In this document: one piece after another, positions 16,935 to 25,941 of the stretch | How positions within the stretch are numbered: position 1 is the stretch's first letter | How the letters are laid out: every line of letters begins with the position of its first letter | Assembly (NCBI RefSeq): GCF_003323715.1 | Contig: NZ_QOIN01000046.1 | Span: 488,069 to 552,068 of the forward strand | DNA length: 64,000 bases | Source of the DNA: Streptomyces diacarni | GTDB taxonomy: Bacteria; Actinomycetota; Actinomycetes; Streptomycetales; Streptomycetaceae | Reading direction: 5' to 3' | Notes under the pieces: model-generated | The model's input: only the letters and a program-made list of their open reading frames with translations | Told to the model about the DNA's origin: nothing | Database searches by the model: none | Made by a program: the position numbers and the translations under genes

Positions 16935-18317
16935 GTGAGCGACTTCGACCTGGCGAAGCTGCTGGCCCGGCGCGGAGCCGAGCGCTACGACCTGCACGCG
17001 CGCCATCTCAACCACCAGTTGCCGCGCATGCTGCACACCCTCGGCTTCGACAAGGTCTACGAGCGGGCCGAGGGTGCCTACTTCTACGATGCCGAGGGCA
17101 ACGACTACCTCGACATGCTCGCCGGGTTCGGCGTCATGGGGCTGGGCCGCCACCACCCCGTCGTACGGCAGGCGCTGCACGACGTGCTCGACGCGCAGCT
17201 CGCCGACCTCACCAGGTTCGACTGCCAGCCGCTGCCCGGGTTGCTGGCCGAGAAGCTGCTGTCGTACGCCCCAGGACTCGACCGGGTCTTCTTCGGCAAC
17301 AGCGGCACCGAGGCCGTCGAGACCGCGCTGAAGTTCGCCCGGTACGCCACCGGCAGGCCCAGGGTGCTGTACTGCGCGCACGCCTTCCACGGCCTGACGA
17401 CCGGCTCGCTGTCGGTCAACGGAGAGGACGGCTTCCGCGACGGCTTCGCACCGCTGCTGCCGGACACCCCTGTCCCGCTGGGCGACCTGGACGCCCTGGA
17501 GCGCGAGCTGCGCGCCAAGGACGTGGCAGCCCTGGTGGTCGAGCCCGTCCAGGGCAAGGGCGTGCACGCGGCACCGCCCGGATACCTGCGCGCCGCCCGC
17601 GAGCTGCTCGACAAGCACGGGGCGCTGCTCATCGCGGACGAGGTGCAGACCGGGCTGGGCCGCACCGGCGACTTCTTCGCCTACCAGCACGAGGACGGTG
17701 TCGACCCGGACCTGGTGTGCGTGGCCAAGTCGCTGTCCGGCGGGTACGTGCCCGTCGGGGCGACACTCGGCAAGGAGTGGATCTTCAAGAAGGTCTACTC
17801 GTCCATGGACCGGGTGCTGGTCCACTCCGCCAGCTTCGGGTCCAACGCCCAGGCCATGGCCGCCGGGCTCGCCACCCTGTCCGTCATGGACGACGAGCGG
17901 CTCACCGAGAACGCCCGCCGCACCGGCGAGGAGCTGCGCACCCGGCTCGCCGCGCTCGTCGACCGGTACGAACTGCTCCACGAGGTGCGCGGCCGCGGGC
18001 TGATGATCGGCATCGAGTTCGGCAAACCGAGGTCGATGGGGCTGCGCAGCCGCTGGACGATGCTCCAGACGGCGCGCAAGGGCCTGTTCGCCCAGATGGT
18101 CGTGGCCCCGCTGCTGCACAGGCACCGGATCCTCACCCAGGTCTCCGGCGACCACCTGGAGGTCATCAAACTGATCCCGCCGCTGGTGGTGGGCGAGGCC
18201 GAGGTGGACCGTTTCGTGAGCGCCTTCACGCAGGTCATGGACGACGCGCACAGCGGCGGCGGCTTCATGTGGGACTTCGGGCGCACCCTGATCAAACAGG
18301 CGCTGGCGACCCGCTGA
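16935..18317 (+). CDS. hpnO: HpnO-like class III aminotransferase
   Basis: A 460-residue PLP-dependent enzyme of the acetylornithine/ornithine aminotransferase group. Visible: FFGNSGTEAVETALKFAR, the PLP-contacting IADEVQTGLGRTG and the Schiff-base lysine in CVAKSLSGGYVP. In hopanoid clusters HpnO makes aminobacteriohopanetriol from a ribosylhopane-type aldehyde. GTG at 16935 has GAGGGGAGCG upstream. A long hairpin follows its stop, so it ends the operon. Confidence 0.82.
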   Translation: MSDFDLAKLLARRGAERYDLHARHLNHQLPRMLHTLGFDKVYERAEGAYFYDAEGNDYLDMLAGFGVMGLGRHHPVVRQALHDVLDAQLADLTRFDCQPLPGLLAEKLLSYAPGLDRVFFGNSGTEAVETALKFARYATGRPRVLYCAHAFHGLTTGSLSVNGEDGFRDGFAPLLPDTPVPLGDLDALERELRAKDVAALVVEPVQGKGVHAAPPGYLRAARELLDKHGALLIADEVQTGLGRTGDFFAYQHEDGVDPDLVCVAKSLSGGYVPVGATLGKEWIFKKVYSSMDRVLVHSASFGSNAQAMAAGLATLSVMDDERLTENARRTGEELRTRLAALVDRYELLHEVRGRGLMIGIEFGKPRSMGLRSRWTMLQTARKGLFAQMVVAPLLHRHRILTQVSGDHLEVIKLIPPLVVGEAEVDRFVSAFTQVMDDAHSGGGFMWDFGRTLIKQALATR

Positions 18318-18318
18318 C

Positions 18319-18364
18319 CCGCGGGCCGTGCCGCCACCCGCGCGGGTGGCGGCACAGCCCGCGG
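18319..18364. terminator. Terminator between hopanoid operon and metE
   Basis: A nested inverted repeat: outer 8-bp arms (18319-18326 with 18357-18364), one mismatch, then 14-bp inner arms (18328-18341 with 18342-18355). It lies between convergent genes and can act on both strands. Confidence 0.85.
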
Positions 18365-18374
18365 ACCGGGCCGC

Positions 18375-20759
18375 TCACGCCCTTCCGGGCAGCTCCCCGC
18401 GTACCGTCCGCGCCGCCGCGGTGAGGTTGGCCAGCGAGGCGCGCACCTCGGGCCAGCCCCGCGTCTTGAGCCCGCAGTCGGGGTTGACCCACAGCCGGTC
18501 CGCGGGCAGCGCCGTCAGCCCCTTGCGCAACAGCGCCGCGACCTCGTCCGCGCCGGGGACGCGCGGCGCGTGGATGTCGTACACGCCGGGGCCCGCCTCG
18601 CGCGGGTAGCGGTGCGCGGCCAGCTCGTCGGCGACCTGCATGCGCGAGCGGGCGGCCTCCAGGCTGATCACGTCGGCGTCGAGGTCGTCGATGGCCCGCA
18701 GGATGTCGCCGAACTCGGCGTAGCACATGTGGGTGTGGATCTGCGTGTCCGCGCGCACCCCGCTGGTGGTGAGGCGGAACGCCTCGGTGGCCCACGCCAG
18801 GTAGCCGGGCCGGTCGGCGGCGCGCAACGGCAGCGTCTCGCGCAGCGCGGGCTCGTCGACCTGGATGACGGCCGTGCCCGCGGCCTCCAGCTCGCACACC
18901 TCGTCGCGCAGCGCGAGCGCCACCTGGCGGGCCGTCTCGGCGGCGGGCTGGTCGTCGCGGACGAACGACCAGGCGAGCATCGTCACAGGACCCGTCAGCA
19001 TCCCCTTGACCGGGCGCGTGGTGAGGGACTGGGCGTACTGGGTCCAGCGCACCGTCATCGGCTGCGGCCTGGAGACGTCACCCGCGCAGATGGGGGGCCG
19101 CACGTAGCGGGTGCCGTAGGACTGGACCCAGCCGTGCCGGGTGGCCAGGTAGCCGGTCAGCCGTTCGGCGAAGTACTGCACCATGTCGTTGCGCTCCGGC
19201 TCGCCGTGCACCAGCACGTCCAGGCCGGCCTCCTCCTGGAAGGAGACGACCTCGCGGATCTCGGCCGCGATGCGCCGCTCGTACGCGGCCTCGTCGATGC
19301 GCCCGGCGCGCAGATCGGCGCGGGCCGCGCGCAGCTCGCCGGTCTGCGGGAAGCTGCCGATGGTGGTCGTGGGCAGCGGCGGCAGGCCGAGACGGGTGCG
19401 CTGCGCGGCCGTGCGCCGGGCGTACGGCGCCGAGCGGCGGGCGTCGGCCTCGGTGACCGCCGCCGTGCGGGCGCGTACCGCCGCGTCGTGAGTGAGCGGC
19501 GAGGCGGCGCGCGAGGCCAGGTCGGCCCGGTTGGCGGCCAGTTCGCCGCCGATGGCGCCGGTGCCCTGGGACAGTCCGCGTGCCAGGGTGGCGGCCTCGG
19601 CGGTCTTCTGCGCCGCGAACGCCAGCCAGCGGGCGACCTGCGGGTCGATGTCGCGCTCCGCCCCGGCGTCCAGCGGGACGTGCAGCAGCGAGCAGGACGG
19701 TGCCACGTCCACGCGGTCGGCCAGCCCGAGCAGCGTCCCCAGGGTGGTCATGGACCGCGCGTAGTCGTTGATCCACACGTTGCGCCCGTCGATGACGCCC
19801 GCCACCAGCCGCTTGCCGGGCAGCCCGCCGGCCGCGGCGAGTGCGTCGAGGTTGGCGGCGGCGGGTCCCGTGAAGTCGAGCGCCAGCCCTTCGACGGGGG
19901 TCTTGGCCAGCACGGGCAGCGCTTCTTCGAGCCGGTCGAAGTAGGAGGCGACCAGCAGCCGCGGCCGGTCGGCGAGGCCGCCCAGCTCCCGGTAGGCGCG
20001 GCCCGCGGCCGCCAGCTGTCCGTGGGTGCGGTCGGGCACCAGCGCCGGCTCGTCCAGCTGCACCCACCGTGCCCCGGCGGCGCGCAGGTCCGCCAGCACC
20101 TCCGCGTAGACGGGCAGCAGCCGCTCCAGCAGGGTCAGGGGCTCGAAGTCCTCGGGTGCGCCGGGCGCCGGCTTGGCGAGCAGCAGGTAGGTGACGGGCC
20201 CCACCAGGACGGGGCGGGCCTCCACCCCCAGGGCGAGGGCTTCCTTCAGCTCGCCGGTCTGCTTGCCCGAGTCGGCGCGGAAGACCGTCTCGGGGCCGAG
20301 CTCGGGCACGAGGTAGTGGTAGTTGGTGTCGAACCACTTGGTCATCTCCAGCGGCGCGGCCTCCTGCGTACCGCGGGCCATGGCGAAGTAGCCGTCCAAC
20401 GGGTCGGCCTCGACCGCGGCGCGGTGCCTCTCGGGTACGGCGCCGACCATGACCGTGGTGTCCAGTACGTGGTCGTAGTACGAGAAGTCACCCGTGGGCA
20501 GCTCGTCGAGGCCGGCCTCGGCCATCGCCCGCCAGTTGGCGCGGCGCAGCCCGGCCGCGGTGGTGTGGAGGGCCTCGGCGCTGACCCGGCCCCTCCAGTA
20601 GCCCTCGATGGCCTTCTTCAGCTCACGGCCCGGGCCTTGGCGCGGGTAGCCGTGCACGGTGGCGCGGGCCGTGGAGGCCCGGGGTGTGGTGTCGGTGGTG
20701 CCGGTGGTGTCCGTGGCGTCCTGGGGGTCCGACGCGGCGTGTGCACCTGTCGCTGTCAC
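18375..20759 (-). CDS. metE: Cobalamin-independent methionine synthase MetE
   Basis: A 794-residue enzyme that transfers the methyl group of 5-methyltetrahydropteroyl-glutamate to homocysteine. The duplicated barrel is visible, with the N-terminal half beginning at GYPRQGPGRELKKAIEGYW. The C-terminal half holds substrate and zinc motifs (LPTTTIGSFPQT, VLVHGEPERNDMVQYF, IHTHMCY, VNPDCGLKTR). GTG at 20759 was chosen because GAAGGAGAG lies just upstream; the ~35-residue N-terminal extension is low-complexity. A cobalamin riboswitch lies upstream, so B12 should switch it off in favour of a MetH-type enzyme. Confidence 0.95.
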   Translation of the reverse strand: MTATGAHAASDPQDATDTTGTTDTTPRASTARATVHGYPRQGPGRELKKAIEGYWRGRVSAEALHTTAAGLRRANWRAMAEAGLDELPTGDFSYYDHVLDTTVMVGAVPERHRAAVEADPLDGYFAMARGTQEAAPLEMTKWFDTNYHYLVPELGPETVFRADSGKQTGELKEALALGVEARPVLVGPVTYLLLAKPAPGAPEDFEPLTLLERLLPVYAEVLADLRAAGARWVQLDEPALVPDRTHGQLAAAGRAYRELGGLADRPRLLVASYFDRLEEALPVLAKTPVEGLALDFTGPAAANLDALAAAGGLPGKRLVAGVIDGRNVWINDYARSMTTLGTLLGLADRVDVAPSCSLLHVPLDAGAERDIDPQVARWLAFAAQKTAEAATLARGLSQGTGAIGGELAANRADLASRAASPLTHDAAVRARTAAVTEADARRSAPYARRTAAQRTRLGLPPLPTTTIGSFPQTGELRAARADLRAGRIDEAAYERRIAAEIREVVSFQEEAGLDVLVHGEPERNDMVQYFAERLTGYLATRHGWVQSYGTRYVRPPICAGDVSRPQPMTVRWTQYAQSLTTRPVKGMLTGPVTMLAWSFVRDDQPAAETARQVALALRDEVCELEAAGTAVIQVDEPALRETLPLRAADRPGYLAWATEAFRLTTSGVRADTQIHTHMCYAEFGDILRAIDDLDADVISLEAARSRMQVADELAAHRYPREAGPGVYDIHAPRVPGADEVAALLRKGLTALPADRLWVNPDCGLKTRGWPEVRASLANLTAAARTVRGELPGRA

Positions 20760-20920
20760 GCAACTCTCCTTCGCGAGGTGACCGAAGCGCTCCCGGGACC
20801 GGGGCGACGACGCGAAGGGGCGCGGCGCTGACGGGGCCGCGTGGGCGCCCGCCTGGGCGGACGGATTGGCGCCGCCCGCACTGCTCCGCTCTCCGACCCG
20901 CCCTCGAGGTCTCGGGAGAA

Positions 20921-20940
20921 CCGCACGCGTGTGCGTGCGG
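20921..20940 (-). terminator. Hairpin downstream of the B12 riboswitch, probable expression platform
   Basis: An 8-bp perfect stem (CCGCACGC paired with GCGTGCGG) with a 4-nt loop, placed directly after the conserved riboswitch 3' end and about 160 nt before metE. It could work as a terminator or pair alternatively with the aptamer. Confidence 0.6.
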
Positions 20941-21150
20941 GCAGCGGGCAGGTCTTCGGACTCGCGGGCACGCCTGCCGGACTCCCGGCGGGCACCTACC
21001 GGCCGTCGCTTCCCGGACCGTTCCATCCAGTGCGTATGACGGCTCTCGTTCCCACTCACCGCTGCGGGGCAGTCCCGGATTCCCACCGGGTTCCCTCTTG
21101 CGACGCCTCCGCCTGGCGGGCGGGGCGAACCAGCTGCGCCGGCCAGCCTA
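20941..21150 (-). promoter_or_regulatory. Cobalamin (B12) riboswitch upstream of metE
   Basis: On the minus strand the leader contains the conserved blocks AGGGAACCCGGTGGGAAT, CCGGGACTGCCCCGCAGCG and, at the 3' end, GTCCGAAGACCTGCC. These match the cobalamin aptamer core (GGTG..AATCC..ACTG.CCCGC) and the terminal GAAGACCTGCC block. It precedes metE, a known target of B12 repression in bacteria. Exact ends are approximate. Confidence 0.93.
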
Positions 21151-21200
21151 GCGGCTTCGCCCGCAGGTGTCTGCGGGGCCCCGTGGCCCGACGTCCCGGC

Positions 21201-21995
21201 TCAGGACTCCAGCATCCTGGACCTGAGACGGGTGCGGGTCGGGTCGGTGAGACCGAGCCCCTTGGTCAGGTAGGTCTCCACGTCGCCCCAGGTCTCGTCG
21301 ATGGTGGTGAAGGCCGCGTGCAGGTACGCGGCGCGGGCGTCGAACAAGGGCGCCAGCAGCTCCAGCACCTCCGTCGACATCCCGGCCTTCGACTTGGCGC
21401 TGCGGTGCACCTTGTACCGCCGGTGCGGGTCGTTGGACAGGAGGTAGTCGGCCTCGATCGCGCCGCGGTCGACGCCGAGCGCCAGCAGCGTGATCGCCAC
21501 CGACAGCCCCGCGCGGTCCTTGCCCGCCGCGCAGTGCATCAGCGCGGGCACGCTGTCCTCGGCGAGCGCGTGCAGGATCCGGCTGTGCTCGGCGGTCCGA
21601 GAGGTGATCATGGTGCGGTACGAGGTCGTCATCCGCTCGACGCCCAGCCCGTCGCCGAGGATGGTCTGGAGCTGGTCGAGCTCGCCGTCGCGCACCATCT
21701 TCCAGAACTCCGCGCCGTCGGCGGGGTCCGAGAGCGGGATGTTGACGTTGCGCACGCCCGGCAGCATCACGTCGGGGCCGTCGAGCTTCCGGTCGGCGGC
21801 GTTGCGGAAGTCGAAGACCGTGTGCAGTGCCAGACCGCCGAGGAAGGCGGCGTCCTCGGGCGTCGCGTGGGCCAGATGTCCGCTGCGGAAGAGGACCCCG
21901 CGCCGTACCCGCCGCCCGTCCGCTGTGGGCAGTCCTCCGACGTCCCGGAAGTTCCGTACTCCGGCCAGCACCTTCTCGGCGGACTCCTGCGTCAC
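21201..21995 (-). CDS. Tyrosine-protein phosphatase (Y_phosphatase3 family)
   Basis: A 264-residue cytoplasmic protein. The N-terminal signature VRNFRDVGGLPTADG and the P-loop HCAAGKDRAG (Cys nucleophile, Arg last) identify the PtpA/Iphp-like dual-specificity phosphatase family. The general acid may be the Asp in LSDPADG. GTG at 21995 follows GGGAG at a good distance. Substrate is unknown; such enzymes act on phosphotyrosine proteins or phosphoinositides. Divergent from alkB. Confidence 0.85.
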   Translation of the reverse strand: MTQESAEKVLAGVRNFRDVGGLPTADGRRVRRGVLFRSGHLAHATPEDAAFLGGLALHTVFDFRNAADRKLDGPDVMLPGVRNVNIPLSDPADGAEFWKMVRDGELDQLQTILGDGLGVERMTTSYRTMITSRTAEHSRILHALAEDSVPALMHCAAGKDRAGLSVAITLLALGVDRGAIEADYLLSNDPHRRYKVHRSAKSKAGMSTEVLELLAPLFDARAAYLHAAFTTIDETWGDVETYLTKGLGLTDPTRTRLRSRMLES

Positions 21996-22189
21996 GAGTG
22001 CGCTCCCTAGCGTGTAAGACGACCGTCCGTTCGACCATACGACATGGATGCCTGAGGCGATCAGTTCCGGCCGGCGCGACCCCCGCGACGGGCGCGGGCG
22101 CGGGCCGCGCCCGCGCCGTGAGCGCCCCGTACGCCCGCGCCGTCAGCGCCCCTACGCCCGTACCGCGGGTGCCCCCGTACGCTCGCACC

Positions 22190-22855
22190 GTGAGTGAGGA
22201 GCTGTTTCCGCGTCCACCGGCTCAGATGGCGCCGGGCGCCGTGCACCTGCCGGGATGGCTGGACGCCGGGGCGCAGGGAGAGCTGCTGGCGGCCTGCCGG
22301 CGCTGGGCACTGCCGCCCGCCGGGCTGCGGACGGTGCGGATGCCCGGCGGCGGCGAGATGTCGGTGCGCCAGCTGAGCCTGGGGAGGCACTGGTACCCCT
22401 ACGGCTACGCGGAGACCGTCGTGGACGGCGGCGGTGAGCGGGTGAAGGCCTTCCCCGCGTGGCTGGGGGAGTGGGCGCGCCGCGCGGTGGACGACGCGGC
22501 CGCGGTGGCCGGCGACGGCGTCCTCGGGGCGGAGGCCCGCGCCGCCGCGTACGACATCGCACTCGTCAACTTCTACGGCGCTGACGCGAGGATGGGCATG
22601 CACCGGGACAGCGACGAGCGCTCCGACGCGCCCGTCGTCTCCTTCAGCCTCGGCGACGCCTGCGTCTTCCGCTTCGGGAACACCGAGGGGCGGGGCCGGC
22701 CGTGGCGGGACGTGCGGTTGCACAGCGGCGACGCCTTCGTCTTCGGCGGGCCCGCGCGCCTGGCCCACCACGGGGTGCCCCGCACCGAACCCGGCTCCGC
22801 GCCGCCCGCGTTGGAGCTCCGCGGGCGGGTCAACGTCACCGTGCGGGCCTACTGA
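22190..22855 (+). CDS. alkB: AlkB-like 2-oxoglutarate/Fe(II) dioxygenase
   Basis: A 221-residue protein that oxidatively removes alkyl groups from DNA or RNA bases. The iron ligands are visible: HRD at about residue 137 (MGMHRDSDER) and the distal His in RLAHHGVPR, followed by RGRVNVTVRAY, which carries the 2-oxoglutarate-binding Arg. GTG at 22190 gives a length close to the 216-residue E. coli protein; the frame is open further upstream but that region is low-complexity. No Ada-type regulator is adjacent. Confidence 0.9.
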   Translation: MSEELFPRPPAQMAPGAVHLPGWLDAGAQGELLAACRRWALPPAGLRTVRMPGGGEMSVRQLSLGRHWYPYGYAETVVDGGGERVKAFPAWLGEWARRAVDDAAAVAGDGVLGAEARAAAYDIALVNFYGADARMGMHRDSDERSDAPVVSFSLGDACVFRFGNTEGRGRPWRDVRLHSGDAFVFGGPARLAHHGVPRTEPGSAPPALELRGRVNVTVRAY

Positions 22856-23048
22856 GCCGGTGGGGGGGCGGATGGTGAGTCATCGCGCGGCCCTGTCAAG
22901 CGGAAGCCGGGCGGGTTCACTCTTTGGGAGCTGGCGAACCCTGGCGAATACCCCGTTCGGGTCAGCCGGGGGCGTGGCTGCGGGCTAGCGTGACCATGGC
23001 GTCGTCACCTCCCTCACACCGTCTTGACCTCAACTTCCCGAGGACCCC

Positions 23049-25490
23049 ATGGTCGAACCTCCGAGCAACGCGGTGCAGGCCTCCGCAGGAATAGGAACCT
23101 CCGCTTCCGGTTCACTGGTCGCCTCAGCCTCCGCGGCCGCATCCGCATCCGCCTCCGGAAACACCGGCAGGCACGGCGCCGCACGCCGCCGGCACGGCAA
23201 GCCCCGCACCCGAGAGAACGTGCGCGAGAACGTGGGAGACGCCGCCGTCCGCCGACGGCTGGTGCGGCTCGCCGTCCTGCCCGCCGGACTCGTCGCCCTC
23301 ACCGGCGCAGCCGTCGTCGTCTGCGTCCTGCGCGGCCGCGGCGGCGCGCCCCTCGGCGCCCCGGTCTGGGGAGTGCTGGCCGCCGGGGCGTTCATCTGCT
23401 GCGTCGTGCCGGGCGCCGCCGCCTACCTCGCCGCGGCCGAAGCCCGGGGGACCGCCGAGCGCTGCGCCGCACTGCGCCGTGCCACCGCCCGCGGTCAGGC
23501 CGAACTCAAGTCCATGCTCTGGGCGTTGCGGCACGGTGAGCGCCCCGTGCCGCGCACCCGCGCCCCGCAGGGCGAGCCGGTCGGCGACGGGCTCGACCTG
23601 CTCGTCCACCAGGCCGCGCTCGCCCAGTGCGGCGCCGAGGCCGCCGTCGCGGAGGCGGTCGCCCTCATGGGCAGGGCGCGCGGGGAGGGCGAGGAGAAGA
23701 TGGAGGTGTTCGTCAACCTCGCCCGCAGGCTCCAGTCCCTGGTCCACCGCGAGATCCGGTTCATCGACGACCTGGAACACGAGGTGGAGGACCCCGACCT
23801 GCTCAAGGGCGTCTTCCACGTCGACCACCTCGCCACCCGCATCCGGCGCCACTCCGAGAACCTGGCCGTCCTCGGCGGCGCCGTCGCCCACCGCCAGTGG
23901 ACGCGTCCGGTCTCCCTCTCCGAGGTGCTGCGGTCCTCCGTCGCGGAGGTGGAGCACTACACCAGGGTGCAGTTGGTCCCGCCGATCGAGGGCGCCGTGC
24001 GCGGGCACGCCGTCGCGGACGTCATCCACCTGCTGGCCGAACTGATCGAGAACGCCACCGTGTTCTCCGCGCCGGAGACCCGCGTCCTGGTCCGCACGGA
24101 ACCGGTGACCGCCGGGCTCGCCGTGGAGGTCGAGGACCGGGGCCTCGGCATGGACCCCGAGGAGCAGAACCAACTCAACGCCGTCCTCGCCGACCCGGAA
24201 GGCATCGACGTGCCGGCACTGGTGCGCGACGGCCGCATCGGACTGTACGTCGTAGCGGCCCTCGCCCACCGCCATGGTGTCGTCGTCCAGCTCCAGAACA
24301 ACATCTACGGCGGGGTACAGGCCGTGGCCGTCCTGCCCCGGAGCCTGCTGGGCGAGCCGGCAGGACACGGCAAGGCGGCGCTGCCCAACGGCGGACGGGA
24401 CGGCGGCGGCGCGGGCGGCGCCGGACCGGCCGCCCCGCCGGCCGGCGCCCCCGCGACCACCCTCTCCGGCGCGGCGCCCGCGGGGGCGGCACCGCACGCG
24501 GGGTCCGGCCCCGGGGGGTTCGCCCGTGCGGGCACGGGCTCGGACCCTGGTGAGGCACGCCTGGGTGCCGCACGCCCGGGTGCCGCGCCGTCTGCGGCAG
24601 CCGGCCCCGCCGGGTACCCCGGTGCGGGAGCGGGCTCGGGACCCGGTGCGGGAGCGGGCTCAATGCCTGGCGGGGGAGCGAGTCCGGGGCCCGGTGCGGG
24701 AGTGGGCCCCGGCCCGGGGCCGGGCGCGGGTACCGGTGCGGAAGCCGGCTCCGCGTCGGGGAGCGCAGCTCACCACGCGGCGCTCCCCGCTGAGCAGGGC
24801 CGCGCGCTGGGGGAGGAGCAGGGCGCGGGAGACGCCGACGCGGGCGCGGACTCTCCGGCGGACCCCCGGCCACGCGCACGGGCGCGGGGCGGACAGCGCG
24901 GCCCCGCCACCCCGGCCCCCCTGCGCACGTCGGGGCAGACGGAGTCCACGGGCCGCCCGGAGGGCGACGCACGCGACCGCGACCGGCGTGCGCCCGGCCC
25001 GCCGGGGCCTGCCGGGCAGGCGCGGAGGGCCGAGGGCCCCGGCGAGGTACCGGGCACCTTCTCCGGCCGAGAACAGGGCGCGACCGCGGCCCAGGGGCAG
25101 GGGCAGGCGACGCCCACGGGACGGGGGCAGGGCGCCGCTCCGCGCCGGGGCACGGATCCGACACCGGGACGGGAAGCCGCTCCGGCGCAGGGACAGGCAG
25201 CCGCTCCGGCGCAGGGGAGGGGCGCAGCCTCGCCGCAGGGGCGGGGTGCTGCGGAGGGCGAACCGTTGGCCGGCCGGCCTCCGTTGCCCAGGCGGCGCCG
25301 GCAGACGCATCTGGCGCCGGAGCTGCGCGAACCTCTGCCGCCGGCCGGGAGCGCTCGCGACGAGGGCGGGCACGATCCGGGGCTGATGGCGGCCTTCCGC
25401 CGGGGCAGCACTCTCGCGCACGGTATCGACCATCCGGCCGGCGGACACCCGCCGCCCCACCCAGGAGAAGAGCGCGACCATGGCGAGTGA
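23049..25490 (+). CDS. Conservon sensor-like histidine kinase (CvnA homologue)
   Basis: An 813-residue membrane protein. Two transmembrane helices lie at about residues 75-100 and 106-130 (LVRLAVLPAGLVALTGAAVV; VLAAGAFICCVVPGAAAYLA). A dimerisation-like helical region follows, and then a HATPase_c domain at about residues 320-435 (LLAELIENATVFS, VEDRGLGMD, GLYVVAALAHRHG). Residues ~445-770 are a Gly/Pro/Ala/Gln-rich, probably disordered tail. In conservons CvnA and its partners form a GPCR-like signalling complex. ATG at 23049 follows GAGGACC. It overlaps the next gene by 11 bp. Confidence 0.85.
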   Translation: MVEPPSNAVQASAGIGTSASGSLVASASAAASASASGNTGRHGAARRRHGKPRTRENVRENVGDAAVRRRLVRLAVLPAGLVALTGAAVVVCVLRGRGGAPLGAPVWGVLAAGAFICCVVPGAAAYLAAAEARGTAERCAALRRATARGQAELKSMLWALRHGERPVPRTRAPQGEPVGDGLDLLVHQAALAQCGAEAAVAEAVALMGRARGEGEEKMEVFVNLARRLQSLVHREIRFIDDLEHEVEDPDLLKGVFHVDHLATRIRRHSENLAVLGGAVAHRQWTRPVSLSEVLRSSVAEVEHYTRVQLVPPIEGAVRGHAVADVIHLLAELIENATVFSAPETRVLVRTEPVTAGLAVEVEDRGLGMDPEEQNQLNAVLADPEGIDVPALVRDGRIGLYVVAALAHRHGVVVQLQNNIYGGVQAVAVLPRSLLGEPAGHGKAALPNGGRDGGGAGGAGPAAPPAGAPATTLSGAAPAGAAPHAGSGPGGFARAGTGSDPGEARLGAARPGAAPSAAAGPAGYPGAGAGSGPGAGAGSMPGGGASPGPGAGVGPGPGPGAGTGAEAGSASGSAAHHAALPAEQGRALGEEQGAGDADAGADSPADPRPRARARGGQRGPATPAPLRTSGQTESTGRPEGDARDRDRRAPGPPGPAGQARRAEGPGEVPGTFSGREQGATAAQGQGQATPTGRGQGAAPRRGTDPTPGREAAPAQGQAAAPAQGRGAASPQGRGAAEGEPLAGRPPLPRRRRQTHLAPELREPLPPAGSARDEGGHDPGLMAAFRRGSTLAHGIDHPAGGHPPPHPGEERDHGE

Positions 25491-25932
25491 AACCCAGGCA
25501 CCCCAGGCTCCCCGAGGCTCCAGTGCCATCCCCGGGGCCCACCACACCGACCTGTCCTGGCTGTTGGCCGGGCTGGTGGAGCGGGTGCCGCACGCGAGCA
25601 GCGCGCTGCTGCTGTCGGCCGACGGGCTGGTGAAGGCGGCGCACGGTCTGGAGCCCGACACCGCCGATCACATGGCGGCGCTCTCCTCGGGGCTGTACTC
25701 GCTCTCGCGCAGCCTGGGGGTGCGCATGGCGGGCGGCGACGGGGTGCGGCAGGTGGTGGTGGAGCTCGACAGGTCGTTGCTCTGCGTGACGCGGGCGGGG
25801 CAGGGGGCGTGTCTGGCGGTGCTGGCCCGGCGGGAGGCGGACGCCGCGGTGCTGGGGTACGAGATGGCGATGCTCGTCAAGCGGGTGCGCTCCCTGCTGT
25901 CGACCCCGGCGCGGCAGCCAGGGCCCGCGTGA
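25480..25932 (+). CDS. Roadblock/LC7 domain protein (CvnB homologue)
   Basis: A 150-residue single-domain roadblock/LC7 protein with DLSWLLAGLVERVPHASSALLLSADGLVKAAHG at its start (quoted in part: VERVPHASSALLLSADG). In conservons and MglB-like systems such proteins regulate or activate small GTPases. It overlaps the CvnA-like gene by 11 bp and is 9 bp before the DUF742 gene, the standard conservon order. No GTPase gene is found nearby. Confidence 0.88.
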   Translation: MASETQAPQAPRGSSAIPGAHHTDLSWLLAGLVERVPHASSALLLSADGLVKAAHGLEPDTADHMAALSSGLYSLSRSLGVRMAGGDGVRQVVVELDRSLLCVTRAGQGACLAVLARREADAAVLGYEMAMLVKRVRSLLSTPARQPGPA

Positions 25933-25941
25933 GCGGACCTC

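Noticed and set aside
18375..21086. A 903-residue MetE with an N-terminal extension reaching 21086
   Set aside because: The extension would run through the cobalamin riboswitch and its hairpin; GTG at 20759 has a good RBS and gives a normal MetE.
24400..25400. CRISPR array or minisatellite in the repetitive part of the CvnA-like gene
   Set aside because: The repeats are irregular and lie in a continuous coding frame; they reflect low-complexity protein sequence, not spaced identical repeats.
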